This document shows, piece after piece, positions 47,721 to 57,724 of a DNA stretch of 64,000 nt. The DNA comes from Sphingomonas mucosissima (GTDB taxonomy: Bacteria > Pseudomonadota > Alphaproteobacteria > Sphingomonadales > Sphingomonadaceae), in the NCBI RefSeq assembly GCF_002197665.1, contig NZ_NBBJ01000003.1:62001-126000 (forward strand), given 5' to 3'. Within the stretch, counting starts at the first letter, position 1. Each line of letters starts with the position of its first letter. A model generated the notes under the pieces. The model worked only from the letters and a program-made list of their open reading frames with translations. It had not been told where the DNA came from and made no database searches. The position numbers and the translations under genes were made by a program.

Positions 47721-48308
47721 TCAGGCGAAGGCCGGCGCCTGCCGCAATTGTTGATACGCGGCAATCACCTTCTGCAACATGCCCTCATAGCTGCGATCCC
47801 CGCCGTTGCGATCGGGGTGATATTTGCGCACCAATTCGCTGTAGCGCTTGCGCAGCGCGGAGCGATCCGCGTCGGGCGCCAGGCCCAGGACCTTGAGGCT
47901 CGCACGGTCCTGCCCCGACAAGGGCTTGCCGTCGGTCCGTTCGGGCGCGACCTCGCGGCGGAACCGCGCGCCGATCGCGTCGAGCGGATCGGAGAAGTCG
48001 GCCCAGCGCGGACCCTGGTCGCCGCCGCCGGCGCGCGCAAAGGCACGCGTCTCGCGCTCCCAGCCGGCCATCGGCCGCTGCGCGCGGTTGATCTCCTCCG
48101 CCGTCATCCCGTCAAAGAAATTGTAGCGTGAATTGAACGCGCGCACGTGATCGAGGCAGAACCACCGGTAGCGGCCCGGCCCGTCACCGCCGGGGCCCTC
48201 CAGTGGCGGCGCGCGAAACTCGCCCGCCGCATCGCAACCGGGTGCCTCGCACGGCCGGTCGCCCTCGATCCTCCCGTGAAAACGCGCGTTCGGCCGGTCC
48301 TTCGCCAA
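47721..48308 (-). CDS. J-domain protein with N-terminal putative zinc-binding segment
   Basis: A 195-residue DnaK co-chaperone-like protein with the J domain at the C-terminus (about 140-192: SLKVLGLAPDADRSALRKRYSELVRKYHPDRNGGDRSYEG, HPD intact). The N-terminal part has Cys/His pairs (PCEAPGC and WFCLDHV) that could bind zinc; its role is unknown. The start is a TTG at 48308, because no ATG or GTG lies in a suitable place; AGGGA lies upstream. It is divergent from bolA, 39 bp apart. Confidence 0.8.
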   Translation of the reverse strand: MAKDRPNARFHGRIEGDRPCEAPGCDAAGEFRAPPLEGPGGDGPGRYRWFCLDHVRAFNSRYNFFDGMTAEEINRAQRPMAGWERETRAFARAGGGDQGPRWADFSDPLDAIGARFRREVAPERTDGKPLSGQDRASLKVLGLAPDADRSALRKRYSELVRKYHPDRNGGDRSYEGMLQKVIAAYQQLRQAPAFA

Positions 48309-48347
48309 AATCAGAACATCCCTGGAAAAACGGACTATATAGGCGCG

Positions 48348-48638
48348 ATGACCACGCCTTCCACCGGCCCCGTAGAGCAGGCCATTACCGCCCGCCTCAC
48401 CGCAGCGCTCGACCCGACGCACCTCGAGGTGATCAACGAAAGCGCGCTGCACCGCGGCCATGCCGGCGACGATGGATCGGGCGAATCGCACTTTCGCGTC
48501 GTGGTGGAAAGTGCAGCCTTTACAGGGCTTAACCGTGTCGCGCGACAGCGATTGGTGAATGGGGCGCTGGCCGAGCTGCTGCGCGATCACGTCCATGCGC
48601 TGGCGATGAAGACGCTGGCGCCGGGCGAGCCGCGATGA
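48348..48638 (+). CDS. BolA family protein
   Basis: A 96-residue BolA/IbaG-like protein that works with monothiol glutaredoxins in Fe-S or stress responses. The class II KH-like core shows LTAALDPTHLEVINESALHRGH, ESHFRVVVESAAFTGLNRVARQRLVNGAL, and VHALAMKTLAPGEP; the invariant His is in VHALAMKTL. A TATAT sequence lies 9-14 bases before the ATG, so the leader is very short or absent. It overlaps the NUDIX start by ATGA. Confidence 0.9.
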   Translation: MTTPSTGPVEQAITARLTAALDPTHLEVINESALHRGHAGDDGSGESHFRVVVESAAFTGLNRVARQRLVNGALAELLRDHVHALAMKTLAPGEPR

Positions 48639-49105
48639 CCGGTGCGCCGGCCGGCCGGATCGCCCGCGCGGCGCGGCCGGCGGCACGCATCCTGCTGGTC
48701 GATCGGGCGGGCCAGGTTCTCCTGTTCCGCTTCACCCCCGGCGATGATCGCCCGCCCTTCTGGTGCACACCCGGCGGGGCAGTCGATCCTGGCGAAAGCT
48801 ATGCCGAGGCGGCCCGCCGCGAGCTGTTCGAGGAAACCGGCATCCGAGCCGATCCCGGCCCCGAAGTGGCGCAGCGGCATGTCGAGTTCCTCACCATCGA
48901 ACGGGTCGAGGTGACGGCGGACGAGCGCTGGTTCCGCGTCGATGTGGAGGCGAACGAGGTAGACCCCGCTGGCCATACCGAGCTGGAGCGGCGGGTGATG
49001 ACTGAGTGGCGCTGGTTTCGCCGGGACGAGATCGCGCAATGGCCCGAAACCATCTATCCCGACGATCTACTCGCGATGCTGGAGGCGACCGACCATGACG
49101 CGTGA
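48635..49105 (+). CDS. NUDIX hydrolase
   Basis: A 156-residue nucleoside-diphosphate-linked hydrolase with a complete Nudix box (GGAVDPGESYAEAARRELFEETGI, about residues 47-70; G-x5-E-x7-REUxEExGU). The substrate is unpredictable; the RILLVDRAGQVLLFRF start is generic. It starts by overlap with bolA, and its end overlaps the pirin gene start by 11 bp. Confidence 0.9.
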   Translation: MTGAPAGRIARAARPAARILLVDRAGQVLLFRFTPGDDRPPFWCTPGGAVDPGESYAEAARRELFEETGIRADPGPEVAQRHVEFLTIERVEVTADERWFRVDVEANEVDPAGHTELERRVMTEWRWFRRDEIAQWPETIYPDDLLAMLEATDHDA

Positions 49106-49997
49106 CGACCTGATCGAACAAACGCTGCTGCCGGCGACGCATGACATCGGCGGCTTCAAGGTACACCGCACCCTGCCGCACCGCGAACGCACATTGGTGG
49201 GGCCATTTCTGTTCTTTGACCAGATGGGGCCGGCGCACCTGCCGCCCGGCGAAGGGATCGACGTGCGCCCGCATCCGCACATCAATCTTTCCACGGTCAC
49301 TTACCTCTTCGACGGCGCGCTGGGGCATCGCGATTCGCTGGGCACCGAGATCGTCATTCGCCCCGGCGCGGTGAACCTGATGACGGCAGGCCACGGCATC
49401 GTTCATTCGGAGCGCTCGCCCGCAGAAGTCCGCCCGGAAGGGCCGCCGTTATCGGGCATCCAGACCTGGCTTGCGCTGCCCGACGGGCGCGAGGAGATCG
49501 ACCCGGCGTTCGAGCATGTCGCCGCCGGCGACCTGCCGGTGATCAGCGATGGCGGCATCACCGCGCGCGTGATCATGGGCAGCCTGTGGGGCCGCACTGC
49601 GCCCACCACGACGCATGCCGGTACGATCTATGCCGACATCGTGCTGGCGCCGAGCACCAGCGTGCCGATCGACGCAGAGGCGGACGAGCGGGCCGTCTAC
49701 CTGGTCGAGGGCGACGCGACGCTTGAGGGCGTGCCGTTGGAGCCGCAACGGCTGTACGTGCTTCGGCCCGGCATCGCTGCAACGCTGCGGTCGAGCGGCG
49801 GTGCGCGGGCGATGCTGGCCGGCGGTGATGCGTTCACGACGCCGCGGCACGTCTGGTGGAATTTCGTCAGCTCCTCGCGCGAGCGCATCCAGGAAGCGAA
49901 GCGGGCGTGGATGGCCCGCGAGTTCCCGGTCGTGCCCGGCGACGAGATCGAATGGATCCCCATCCCCGGTCAGCCCAAGACGGTCAGCTATCCCTGA
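49095..49997 (+). CDS. Pirin family protein (bicupin)
   Basis: A 300-residue cytoplasmic pirin-like protein. The metal cupin motif is seen in HPHINLSTVTYLFDGALGHRDSLG and GAVNLMTAGHGIVHSERSP (His, His, His/Glu residues). Pirins act as quercetinases or regulators; the role here is unknown. The start at 49095 overlaps the NUDIX end by 11 bp. It ends 10 bp from the convergent DUF2332 gene. Confidence 0.9.
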   Translation: MTRDDLIEQTLLPATHDIGGFKVHRTLPHRERTLVGPFLFFDQMGPAHLPPGEGIDVRPHPHINLSTVTYLFDGALGHRDSLGTEIVIRPGAVNLMTAGHGIVHSERSPAEVRPEGPPLSGIQTWLALPDGREEIDPAFEHVAAGDLPVISDGGITARVIMGSLWGRTAPTTTHAGTIYADIVLAPSTSVPIDAEADERAVYLVEGDATLEGVPLEPQRLYVLRPGIAATLRSSGGARAMLAGGDAFTTPRHVWWNFVSSSRERIQEAKRAWMAREFPVVPGDEIEWIPIPGQPKTVSYP

Positions 49998-50007
49998 AAC
50001 GCGCGGC

Positions 50008-51108
50008 TCAATCCCGCTCGTACGGGCCGCGCCGCATCACATAGTCGCGCGTTTCATAGGGTGGCGGCAGCGCCTCCACCCATGCGCCATGCGCGTGGGT
50101 GAGCGCCACCAGCTCCATCGGCCGCTCGCCCGGCCAGCTCTGCACGCGGACCTCGTGGCGGTGAAGATCGCGGTTGGGCTCCATCATCACCCAGGCGAGC
50201 CGCCGTTCGGGCGTGGCGCGCGCGCCTGCCGCGTCCACTGCCTCGCGGATGCGCGCTTGCGAGGCGGGCGGCAGATATTGCCACACCACCGAGTGCATGA
50301 GCACGCGCGTGGTGCCGGCGTCCTGCGGCTCCGCCAGTTTGGCTTCCACCCAATCGGCCGCGTCGCCCTGCACCAGTGACACGCCACGATCGCGGATAAT
50401 GGCGATCCCGCGCTCGATTCGCTCGAGGCGCTCGGCGGCGTCCACCCAGACATAAGCGGCCAGCCGCTCCGCTTCGACGGGATCAGCCACGTCGACCGGC
50501 GCGATGTCGACACCCTGAACGGAGCGGATCGCGACGGCGGCATCGGGCGGCGGCGGACCGCGCCACTCGGGCGCGATGAGGACGGGCGAGTCGAACGGCC
50601 CGCGACGCAATCCACCGAGATCGAATGCGTAGCGGTCGATCAGCAGGTTGAGCCCGGCGCTCGAACCGATCTCCAGCAGATCCATCGCCGGGCCGAACCG
50701 CTCGGCCACCTGGAGCAGCCCGGTCATCAGCCCCGCCGATCGCCCCGCCTCATTCGTCTGCGGCGGCCCGTCGAGCCACGGCAGCAGCGCGGCGTCATGC
50801 AAGCGCACCACCGATCGCAGGCTATCGATCACATCAGCGGGGTCGCTCACCGTGCCGGTGAACACCCGATCCAGCGCCCGATCGACGCCGCGCCGATGGA
50901 CCGCATGCAGCCCGCCGACCAGCCGAAGCACTACGGCGTCCGCCACCGGTTCACCGCGCCAGTCGAGCACCCGCCGTCCCGTGGCGCTCTCCAGATCCAG
51001 CGCGTCGGCAAGCGCGGTGCAGACCCGCGCGGTGATCGGTGCGGCCATCGCGGCGCAATAGCCCGCCTGGATGCGGAACGACTCGCGATTCTCTGCTTCG
51101 CTGCCCAT
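50008..51108 (-). CDS. DUF2332 family protein
   Basis: A 366-residue protein of DUF2332, a predicted class-I SAM-methyltransferase-like family. It shows [24 protein letters not shown] (nucleotide-binding-like G-x-S/A-x-G), [13 protein letters not shown], and [16 protein letters not shown]. No experimental function is known to me. The ATG at 51108 was chosen; longer in-frame codons lie within the divergent hisG start region. It is convergent with the pirin gene. Confidence 0.82.
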   Translation of the reverse strand: MGSEAENRESFRIQAGYCAAMAAPITARVCTALADALDLESATGRRVLDWRGEPVADAVVLRLVGGLHAVHRRGVDRALDRVFTGTVSDPADVIDSLRSVVRLHDAALLPWLDGPPQTNEAGRSAGLMTGLLQVAERFGPAMDLLEIGSSAGLNLLIDRYAFDLGGLRRGPFDSPVLIAPEWRGPPPPDAAVAIRSVQGVDIAPVDVADPVEAERLAAYVWVDAAERLERIERGIAIIRDRGVSLVQGDAADWVEAKLAEPQDAGTTRVLMHSVVWQYLPPASQARIREAVDAAGARATPERRLAWVMMEPNRDLHRHEVRVQSWPGERPMELVALTHAHGAWVEALPPPYETRDYVMRRGPYERD

Positions 51109-51154
51109 GAGCACGTGTTGCGCCTGTTCGGAGCGGTGCGTAAAGCCCGCCGCC

Positions 51155-51820
51155 ATGGCCGAACCGCTCGTCATTGCCGTACCCAAGGGGCGGATCCTCG
51201 CCGAAGTGCAGCCGCTGCTCGCCGCCGCTGGCGTCGTGCCCGAAGCCGCGTTCTTCGATGAGGACAGCCGCGCGCTCCGCTTTGCCACGCAGGACCCCGC
51301 AATTGCGCTGATCCGCGTGCGCGCCTTCGATGTCGCGACCTTCGTGGCGCATGGCGCGGCGCAGCTCGGGATCGTCGGCTCCGACGTGCTCGGCGAGTTC
51401 GCTTACCCCGAGCTTTATGCCCCGGTGGACCTCAACATCGGCCATTGCCGCCTCTCCGTAGCCGAGCCGAAAGAACTGGCGGAGCACGACGATCCGCGCG
51501 GCTGGAGCCATGTGCGCGTCGCCACCAAATACCCGCATCTCACCGCGCAGCATTTTGCGAGCCGCGGCGTGCAGGCGGAGTGCATCAAGCTGAACGGCGC
51601 GATGGAACTGGCACCCATGCTTGGCCTGGCGCCGCGCATCGTGGACCTGGTGTCCTCTGGCCGCACCCTCAAGGAGAATGGCCTGGTCGAGGTCGAGACA
51701 ATCGTCGAAGTCTCTTCGCGGCTGATCGTCAATCGCGCGGCGATGAAGATGCGCGCCGGGCTGGTGGTGCCCTTGGTGGAGGCATTCCGCCGCGCCTTGA
51801 ATGAGGCGCAGGCGGCATGA
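51155..51820 (+). CDS. hisG: ATP phosphoribosyltransferase, short form
   Basis: First step of histidine biosynthesis: joins ATP and PRPP. At 221 residues this is the short (catalytic-only) form, which needs HisZ as its regulatory partner; hisZ is not in the window. Signature segments are [31 protein letters not shown], and the PRPP loop [13 protein letters not shown]. The ATG at 51155 fits the family. It overlaps hisD by ATGA. Confidence 0.95.
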   Translation: MAEPLVIAVPKGRILAEVQPLLAAAGVVPEAAFFDEDSRALRFATQDPAIALIRVRAFDVATFVAHGAAQLGIVGSDVLGEFAYPELYAPVDLNIGHCRLSVAEPKELAEHDDPRGWSHVRVATKYPHLTAQHFASRGVQAECIKLNGAMELAPMLGLAPRIVDLVSSGRTLKENGLVEVETIVEVSSRLIVNRAAMKMRAGLVVPLVEAFRRALNEAQAA

Positions 51821-53103
51821 TCCGGCTTTCCACCGCCGACGCCTCGTTCGCGCGCGACTTCGCCGCCCTGGTCGATGCGCGCCGCGAATCGGACGCTGAT
51901 GTGACCCGCGATGTGTCGAACATCCTGCGCAGCGTGCGCGATGAGGGCGATGCGGCGCTCAAGGCCTTTACCCAGAAGCTCGACGGCCACGATCTGGACG
52001 AGAGCGGTTGGCACGTCCCGCTGGCAGACTGCGCGGCTGCATTCGACGCACTCGACCGGTTTCTGCGCGAGGCGCTGGAGCTCGCGGCAACGCGCATCCG
52101 CGCCTATCACGAGAAACAGCGGCCGGCGGACACCGCGTTCACCGATGAGGCCGGCGTGCGGCTCGGCGCGCGGTGGCGGCCGGTGGATGCGGCGGGCATC
52201 TATGTGCCCGGCGGCCGTGCGGCCTACCCGTCCACGCTGCTGATGAACGCCATCCCTGCGAAGGTCGCAGGGGTGGAGCGGCTGGTGGTCGTCACGCCGA
52301 CGCCAAAAGGGGACATCAACCCGCTCGTCCTCGCAGCCGCGCATCTTGCCGGCGCGGACGAGGTTTGGCGCGTCGGCGGTGCGCAGGCGATCGGTGCGCT
52401 CGCGTGGGGCACCGATCGGATCGCGCGCGTCGATGTTGTCACCGGGCCCGGCAATGCCTGGGTCGCGGAGGCCAAGCGCCAAGTTTATGGCGTCGTCGGC
52501 ATCGACATGGTCGCCGGGCCGAGCGAGATCGTGGTGGTCGCCGATGGGCAGAACGATCCCGACTGGATCGCCGCCGACCTGCTCAGCCAGGCCGAGCATG
52601 ACGTGACGACCCAGTCGATCCTGTTCACCGATTCCCCCGACTTCGCCGATGCCGTGGTGGCGGCAGTCGAGCGGCAGCTGGTCGACCTGCCAACCGGCGA
52701 GACCGCGCGGATCGCGTGGGAGCGCAGCGGCGCGATCGTGATCGTGCGCGATCTGGCGGAGGCGATGCCGCTGGTCGACGCGCTGGCGCCCGAGCATGTC
52801 GAGATCGCCGTTGATGATCCGCAGCCGCTCTTCGACATGCTGCGCCATGCCGGATCCGCCTTCCTCGGCCGGCACACGCCAGAAGCGATCGGGGACTATG
52901 TCGCCGGCCCGAATCACGTGCTCCCCACAGGCCGCCGCGCGCGATTCGCCAGCGGACTGGGCGTTACCGACTTCATGAAGCGCACCAGCTTCCTGCAGCT
53001 CGACGCCGACTCGCTGGCCAAGTTGGGCCCGGCAACGGTAGCGCTGGCCGAGGCGGAGGGTTTGCCGGCCCACGCGCAATCGGTGGCGCTGCGGCTGCGG
53101 TAG
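51817..53103 (+). CDS. hisD: Histidinol dehydrogenase
   Basis: Oxidises L-histidinol to L-histidine in two NAD-dependent steps. The 428-residue zinc enzyme shows [62 protein letters not shown], and the catalytic region [14 protein letters not shown]. The C-terminal [23 protein letters not shown] is typical. It overlaps hisG by 4 bp, so the pair is translationally coupled; the other his genes must lie elsewhere. Confidence 0.96.
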   Translation: MIRLSTADASFARDFAALVDARRESDADVTRDVSNILRSVRDEGDAALKAFTQKLDGHDLDESGWHVPLADCAAAFDALDRFLREALELAATRIRAYHEKQRPADTAFTDEAGVRLGARWRPVDAAGIYVPGGRAAYPSTLLMNAIPAKVAGVERLVVVTPTPKGDINPLVLAAAHLAGADEVWRVGGAQAIGALAWGTDRIARVDVVTGPGNAWVAEAKRQVYGVVGIDMVAGPSEIVVVADGQNDPDWIAADLLSQAEHDVTTQSILFTDSPDFADAVVAAVERQLVDLPTGETARIAWERSGAIVIVRDLAEAMPLVDALAPEHVEIAVDDPQPLFDMLRHAGSAFLGRHTPEAIGDYVAGPNHVLPTGRRARFASGLGVTDFMKRTSFLQLDADSLAKLGPATVALAEAEGLPAHAQSVALRLR

Positions 53104-53139
53104 AGTTCGCGCTCGTACGAGCCGTTGCCCCATCCTCAT

Positions 53140-53247
53140 CGTCATCCTGGCCTTGCGCCGGATCCACGAGGCCGCAGACGCTGAGGTCCGAAGGGCGAGC
53201 GACAGCGCCCGCAGATGGTTGGATCGCGGCGCAAGGCCGGAATGACG
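53140..53247. repeat. Intergenic inverted repeat, family A-like copy 4
   Basis: The left arm CGTCATCCTGGCCTTGCGCC continues GGATCCA; the right arm TGGATCGCGGCGCAAGGCC continues GGAATGACG. The arms pair over about 25 bases with few mismatches and enclose about 50 bases. It fills the hisD-nusB gap and is the most diverged of the four. Confidence 0.75.
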
Positions 53248-53328
53248 CGGCTCTCTTAAGTCGAGCTAGGCACACGCGCGTGTCGAAGGACTGGCCGATT
53301 CGCGCCCATCGGCGTAAGGGCCGCCGCC

Positions 53329-53784
53329 ATGTCCCGTACCGCTGCCCGTACCAAGGCCCGCGCCGCCGCGCGCCTCGCCGCCACCCAGGCGCTTTACCAG
53401 CATGAGATGGAGGGCACCGCGATGCCCGCGCTCCTGCACGAATTCCACCACCACCGGATCGGCGCCACCATCGAGGGCGCCGAATATGCCGAGGCGGACG
53501 TCGCCTTCTTCGACGATATCGTCACCGGCGCGCACGCGCGGATCGGCGAGATCGACAAGCTGATCCAGGGCAAGCTCGCGGCCGGCTGGACGCTGGAGCG
53601 CCTCGACAAGCCGATGAAGGCCATCCTGCGCGCTGGCACCTACGAACTGCTGTCGCGCGTGGACGTGCCGAAGGGCGCGGTGATCAGCGAATATGTCGAC
53701 GTCGCCCACGCCTTTTACGAGCGGCGCGAGGCCGGCTTCGTCAATGGCCTGCTTGACGGGATCGCGCGCGAGGTCCGCCCCTGA
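53329..53784 (+). CDS. nusB: Transcription antitermination factor NusB
   Basis: Binds boxA RNA with S10 (NusE) in rRNA antitermination complexes. The 151-residue all-helical protein has ARLAATQALYQHEMEG at the start, the central LIQGKLAAGWTLERLDKPMKAILRAGTYELL, and DVPKGAVISEYVDVAHAFYERREAGFVNGLLDGIAREV, the NusB signature. The DUF4169 gene starts just after its stop. Confidence 0.95.
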   Translation: MSRTAARTKARAAARLAATQALYQHEMEGTAMPALLHEFHHHRIGATIEGAEYAEADVAFFDDIVTGAHARIGEIDKLIQGKLAAGWTLERLDKPMKAILRAGTYELLSRVDVPKGAVISEYVDVAHAFYERREAGFVNGLLDGIAREVRP

Positions 53785-53785
53785 C

Positions 53786-53962
53786 GTGGGCGAGGTGATC
53801 AACCTCCGCCGAGCGCGCAAGGCGCGCGTCCGCGCTGACGCTCAGGAAAAAGCGGCGGCGAATCGGATCACGTTCGGCCGCACCAAGGCCGAACGTGAAG
53901 CTGCCGCGGCCGACACCGCACGGCAGGAACGCCTTCTGGACGGGGCGAAGCGCGAGGACTGA
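53786..53962 (+). CDS. DUF4169 family protein
   Basis: A 58-residue, very basic and acidic helical protein: GTG start, EVINLRRARKARVRADAQEKAAANRITFGRTKAEREAAAADTARQERLLDGAKRED. INLRRARK and FGRTKAER are the family's two conserved boxes. Function unknown. It starts 1 bp after the nusB stop, so it is co-transcribed. Confidence 0.8.
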   Translation: MGEVINLRRARKARVRADAQEKAAANRITFGRTKAEREAAAADTARQERLLDGAKRED

Positions 53963-54025
53963 CCCGCGGCGCGCTGCGGCGTGCCACAATGACGCCCTCC
54001 GCAGCCGCCCCCCCACAAAACTTGC

Positions 54026-54463
54026 TCAGCCGCGAGGCGTCTCCACGTGCGCGAGCGTGATCGTGCCGCCCCCATCCATTCCCACCACGATCGCCAGCGC
54101 CCAGCCCGCCAGGATCAGCGTCACGATCCAGGTCGCCACCGCCCCGCCAGCGCGAAACGCATTGGGCGCCGCCCGACCCATGCCGAGCGGATGGGCGATT
54201 CGCGCCACGACGAACACCGCGCCGATGATCCACAGCGCCACGAGCGGACCACGGGCGAGCTCGATCAGCGCCATCAGAATCAGCACGATGGGGGCATATT
54301 CGATGAAATTGGCGTGCGCGCGCATACCAGCCGCCAGCGCAGGGTCGCCGCCATCCCCCACCATCACTTTGCCCTGCACGCGCCTACGCACCAGCCGGAC
54401 AGCGAGCCAGATGTTGATCACGGCACAGGCCGCAGCGATCACGAGTGTGACAGGCAGCACCAT
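54026..54463 (-). CDS. MAPEG family membrane protein
   Basis: A 145-residue, four-helix inner-membrane protein of the MAPEG family (eicosanoid/glutathione metabolism superfamily). Segments: LPVTLVIAAACAVINIWLAV, the diagnostic RAHANFIEYAPIVLILMALIE, GPLVALWIIGAVFVVARIAHPLG, and TWIVTLILAGWALAIVVG. GGAGG lies before a double ATG; the second (54463) has the better spacing. Bacterial members may act as glutathione transferases. Confidence 0.88.
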   Translation of the reverse strand: MVLPVTLVIAAACAVINIWLAVRLVRRRVQGKVMVGDGGDPALAAGMRAHANFIEYAPIVLILMALIELARGPLVALWIIGAVFVVARIAHPLGMGRAAPNAFRAGGAVATWIVTLILAGWALAIVVGMDGGGTITLAHVETPRG

Positions 54464-54656
54464 CATTTCCTCCCCATTTCGTTGAATTGAAGCGTGCCAG
54501 CCCGCCGCGCGGCTTGCAACGCCCGCGCGATCCGCTATAGGCGCGGGTCTTCGCGATGCGCCCGGCTGCCCGGCGCGACCGGTGATATGCCGGTCTGCGC
54601 CGATCGTCGTCGGGCCAATCGTATTTGTTTAGAACAATATTGATCAAGGTGCCGCG

Positions 54657-54836
54657 ATGGCCGTCCCCAAGCGAAAGACTTCCCCCTCCCGCCGTGGCAT
54701 GCGCCGCGCACATGACGCATTGTCGGTTGAGGCGTTCCAGGAATGCCCGAACTGCGGCGAGCTGCGTCGTCCCCACAACCTGTGCACGTCCTGCGGCCAC
54801 TATAACGGCCGTGAGGTCATCTCGGTCGAGGGCTGA
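54657..54836 (+). CDS. rpmF: 50S ribosomal protein L32
   Basis: A 59-residue ribosomal protein, [20 protein letters not shown] at the N-terminus, with zinc-binding pairs [17 protein letters not shown] (C-x2-C, C-x2-C). It begins the rpmF-plsX-fabH cluster, typical of alphaproteobacteria, 79 bp before plsX. It was too short for many gene callers but the sequence is unmistakable. Confidence 0.97.
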   Translation: MAVPKRKTSPSRRGMRRAHDALSVEAFQECPNCGELRRPHNLCTSCGHYNGREVISVEG

Positions 54837-54915
54837 TGCCGTCTGCGGTGGGCCGCACATGCGCGCCCGCTGCTGATTCGGTTATGCTGATCTAGAGTAC
54901 GGAGATCGTTCCGCC

Positions 54916-55947
54916 ATGGCCGACAGTTCCTGGATCGCCGTCGATGCGATGGGCGGTGACGAGGGGCTGGCGGTCATGCTCGCGGGCGTTGCGCGTGCGC
55001 GCCATCAGTTCGAGGGGATGAAATTCCTTCTCGTCGGTGATGAAGCGGCGATTCGTGACGGGCTGAAACGCCATCCCAATCTCAGCCAGAACGCCGAGAT
55101 CGTCCACGCGCCCGATGTTATCTCGGGCGACGAAAAGGCGGGCCAGGCGCTGCGCCGCGCCAAGACGACTTCGATGGGCGTCGCGATCGATTTCGTGAAG
55201 CAGGGCCGCGCTGCCGCCGCCGTTTCCGCGGGCAATACCGGCGCGCTGATGGCGATGGCGAAGCTTGCGCTGCGCACCATGCCTGGCATCGATCGGCCGG
55301 CACTGGCCGCGCTTCTTCCGACGCTGGGCGAAAACGATCTCGTGATGCTCGATCTTGGTGCCAACACCGAGGTGGAGACCAAGAACCTTGTTCAGTTCGC
55401 GGTCATGGGCGCGGCTTATGCTCGTGTCACCATGGATCTCGACAGCCCGCGTGTGGCGCTGCTCAACATCGGCAGCGAGGATCAGAAGGGCACGGAGGAA
55501 ATCCGTGACGCCGCTGCCGCGCTGCGCAATGCTCCGCACCTGCCGATGACCTTTACCGGCTTCGTCGAAGGTGATCGGCTGTCGCGCGGCGAGCATGACG
55601 TGATCGTGTGCGACGGATTCTCGGGCAACATTGCGCTGAAGACCGCAGAGGGCACCGCGCGCTTTGTGGCGGATCTGCTGAAGCGCGCCTTCAAGAGCTC
55701 TGTCCGCTCCAAGATCGGTTTCCTGATCTCGCGCCCGGCAACCCAGTTGCTGCGCGATCGGCTGGACCCCAACAATCACAATGGCGCCGTCTTCCTGGGC
55801 CTCAACGGCCTGGTGCTGAAGAGCCATGGCGGTGCGAACGAACTCGGCGTGGCCAATGCGATCAACGTTGCGGCAAAGATGGTGCGGGCCGATCTGACCC
55901 GCCGCATCGCCGAGGACCTCCGGCATTTCGAGGGACAAGCGGCATGA
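54916..55947 (+). CDS. plsX: Phosphate acyltransferase PlsX
   Basis: Makes acyl-phosphate from acyl-ACP for phosphatidic acid synthesis (PlsX/PlsY route). The 343-residue protein begins [20 protein letters not shown] and contains [50 protein letters not shown], and [16 protein letters not shown], all family signatures. It overlaps fabH by 4 bp (ATGA), linking phospholipid and fatty-acid initiation. Confidence 0.96.
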   Translation: MADSSWIAVDAMGGDEGLAVMLAGVARARHQFEGMKFLLVGDEAAIRDGLKRHPNLSQNAEIVHAPDVISGDEKAGQALRRAKTTSMGVAIDFVKQGRAAAAVSAGNTGALMAMAKLALRTMPGIDRPALAALLPTLGENDLVMLDLGANTEVETKNLVQFAVMGAAYARVTMDLDSPRVALLNIGSEDQKGTEEIRDAAAALRNAPHLPMTFTGFVEGDRLSRGEHDVIVCDGFSGNIALKTAEGTARFVADLLKRAFKSSVRSKIGFLISRPATQLLRDRLDPNNHNGAVFLGLNGLVLKSHGGANELGVANAINVAAKMVRADLTRRIAEDLRHFEGQAA

Positions 55948-56912
55948 TTCGCAGCGTCATCACCGGCACGGGATCGGCGCTGCCGGCGCGCCGCGTGTCG
56001 AACGCCGAAATGACCGAAATGGTCGACACCACCGACGAGTGGATCGTCGAGCGTACCGGCATCCGCTTCCGCCATATCGCGGGGCCGGAAGAGACCACCG
56101 CGACGCTCGCGCGCGATGCCGCAACCTCTGCCCTGGCGAGCGCCGGCGTCGATGCGCAGGGGGTCGACCTCATCGTCCTGGCCACTGCGACGCCGGACCA
56201 GACCTTCCCATCGAGCGCCACCAAGGTGCAGGCGATGCTGGGCATCGACGATTGCGTCGCTTTCGACATCGCCGCCGTCTGCTCGGGCTTCCTTTATGCC
56301 GTGCAGGTCGCCGACAGCATGCTGCGCGCCGGCGCGCATCGCCGCGCGTTGGTGATCGGCGCCGAAACATTCAGCCGCATCCTCGACTGGGAAGACCGCA
56401 CCACCTGCGTCCTGTTCGGGGATGGCGCCGGCGCGATCGTGCTCGAAGCGCAGGAGAGCGAAGAGGCGGACGGCCGCGGCATCCTCGCCAGCCGCCTCCA
56501 TGCCGATGGCCGGCACAACGACCTACTCTATGTCGATGGTGGTCCCTCCACCACCGGCACCGTGGGCAAGCTGCGCATGAAGGGCCGCGAGGTGTTCCGT
56601 CACGCCGTGGTCAATCTCGCCGCGGTGATGGAGGAGTCGCTCGTGGTTGCGGGGCTTACCGCCGATCAGGTCGACTGGGTCGTGCCGCACCAGGCGAACG
56701 CCCGCATCCTCGATGCCACCGCGCGCAAGCTTGGCCTGCCGGCGGAGAAGGTGGTGATCACCGTTGATCAGCACGCCAACACATCAGCCGCCTCCGTGCC
56801 GCTCGCGCTGGATGCGGCGGTACGCGATGGGCGTATCCAGGCGGGTCAGATCGTTGTCCTGGAAGCAATGGGCGGCGGTTTCACCTGGGGCGCCGCCGTC
56901 GTCCGGTTCTGA
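55944..56912 (+). CDS. fabH: Beta-ketoacyl-ACP synthase III
   Basis: Starts fatty-acid synthesis by condensing acetyl-CoA with malonyl-ACP. The 322-residue thiolase-fold enzyme has the triad Cys113 ([13 protein letters not shown]), His in [12 protein letters not shown] and Asn in [29 protein letters not shown] is the family N-terminal box. It overlaps plsX and is followed after 85 bp by ihfA. Confidence 0.96.
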   Translation: MIRSVITGTGSALPARRVSNAEMTEMVDTTDEWIVERTGIRFRHIAGPEETTATLARDAATSALASAGVDAQGVDLIVLATATPDQTFPSSATKVQAMLGIDDCVAFDIAAVCSGFLYAVQVADSMLRAGAHRRALVIGAETFSRILDWEDRTTCVLFGDGAGAIVLEAQESEEADGRGILASRLHADGRHNDLLYVDGGPSTTGTVGKLRMKGREVFRHAVVNLAAVMEESLVVAGLTADQVDWVVPHQANARILDATARKLGLPAEKVVITVDQHANTSAASVPLALDAAVRDGRIQAGQIVVLEAMGGGFTWGAAVVRF

Positions 56913-56997
56913 GACGCGGCGAGCCCCCACATCCATCTTCCGATTTGCGCACTTTGATGATAACCTCACGCAATAAGCGGCGGGGAGTTTTAAACAC

Positions 56998-57300
56998 ATG
57001 AGTGATGCTGGCACGTTGACCAGGGCCGATCTGGCGGAATCTTTGCATCGCCAGGTGGGGCTGTCGCGCGCTGATTCCGCTCGGCTGGTCGAGCAGATCC
57101 TGGAATCGCTCTGTGGCGCGTTGGCGCGCGGCGAGAATGTGAAGATCTCTGGCTTCGGCACCTTTGTCCTGCGCGACAAGGGCGAGCGGGTCGGCCGCAA
57201 TCCGAAGACCGGGGTGGAAGTGCCGATCGCGCCGCGGCGCGTGCTTACATTCCGGGCCAGCCAGATGATGCGCGATCGCATCGTCAACGCGAGCGCGTGA
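56998..57300 (+). CDS. ihfA: Integration host factor subunit alpha
   Basis: A 100-residue DNA-bending protein of the HU/IHF family, partner of IhfB. It has [29 protein letters not shown], the beta-arm segment [26 protein letters not shown] with the intercalating proline region, and the longer N-terminal form typical of alphaproteobacterial IhfA. It overlaps the MerR gene by 4 bp (GTGA). Confidence 0.93.
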   Translation: MSDAGTLTRADLAESLHRQVGLSRADSARLVEQILESLCGALARGENVKISGFGTFVLRDKGERVGRNPKTGVEVPIAPRRVLTFRASQMMRDRIVNASA

Positions 57301-57704
57301 GCGTCAACGAAAAGTCTGAGGGTGCCTTTCGCACCATTGGGGAGGTGGCGACCGCGACCGGCGTCGCCCCCCATGTGCTGCGCTATTGGGAAACCCGCTT
57401 TCCGGAGCTGCGCCCGGTCACGCGCGCAGGAAACCGGCGCTATTATCGCCCGTCCGACATTGCGCTGATCGAGCGGATCCAGCGCCTGCTGGGGACCGAA
57501 GGCTATACGGTAAAGGGTGTTCAGAAGCTGCTGGCCGCGGAAGCGCGCGGCGGCAAAGCCCCGCCCCCGCCTCCCGCGGCGCCCGCCGTGCCCCAAGCGG
57601 AGGCAGCGGAGACCCCGGTGGCACCCGCCGGCACGGATAACGCCTCGACAGAAACGCTTCGCGCCATCCGCGATCGGCTGCAGCGGGCGCTGGACTCGGG
57701 CTGA
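57297..57704 (+). CDS. MerR family transcriptional regulator
   Basis: A 135-residue regulator with a MerR winged helix at about 12-78 ([51 protein letters not shown]). A Pro/Ala-rich linker follows ([21 protein letters not shown]) and a short helical end. There is no metal-binding Cys pair. The gene is coupled to ihfA through a GTG start, as in many alphaproteobacteria, where it closes the plsX-fabH-ihfA operon. Its target is unknown. Confidence 0.9.
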   Translation: MSVNEKSEGAFRTIGEVATATGVAPHVLRYWETRFPELRPVTRAGNRRYYRPSDIALIERIQRLLGTEGYTVKGVQKLLAAEARGGKAPPPPPAAPAVPQAEAAETPVAPAGTDNASTETLRAIRDRLQRALDSG

Positions 57705-57724
57705 TCCCGCCGCGCTCGGCGGTT

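Noticed and set aside
51415..53145. Long open frame antisense to hisG-hisD (576 codons)
   Set aside because: Shadow of hisD; no start signal, and both his genes are certain.
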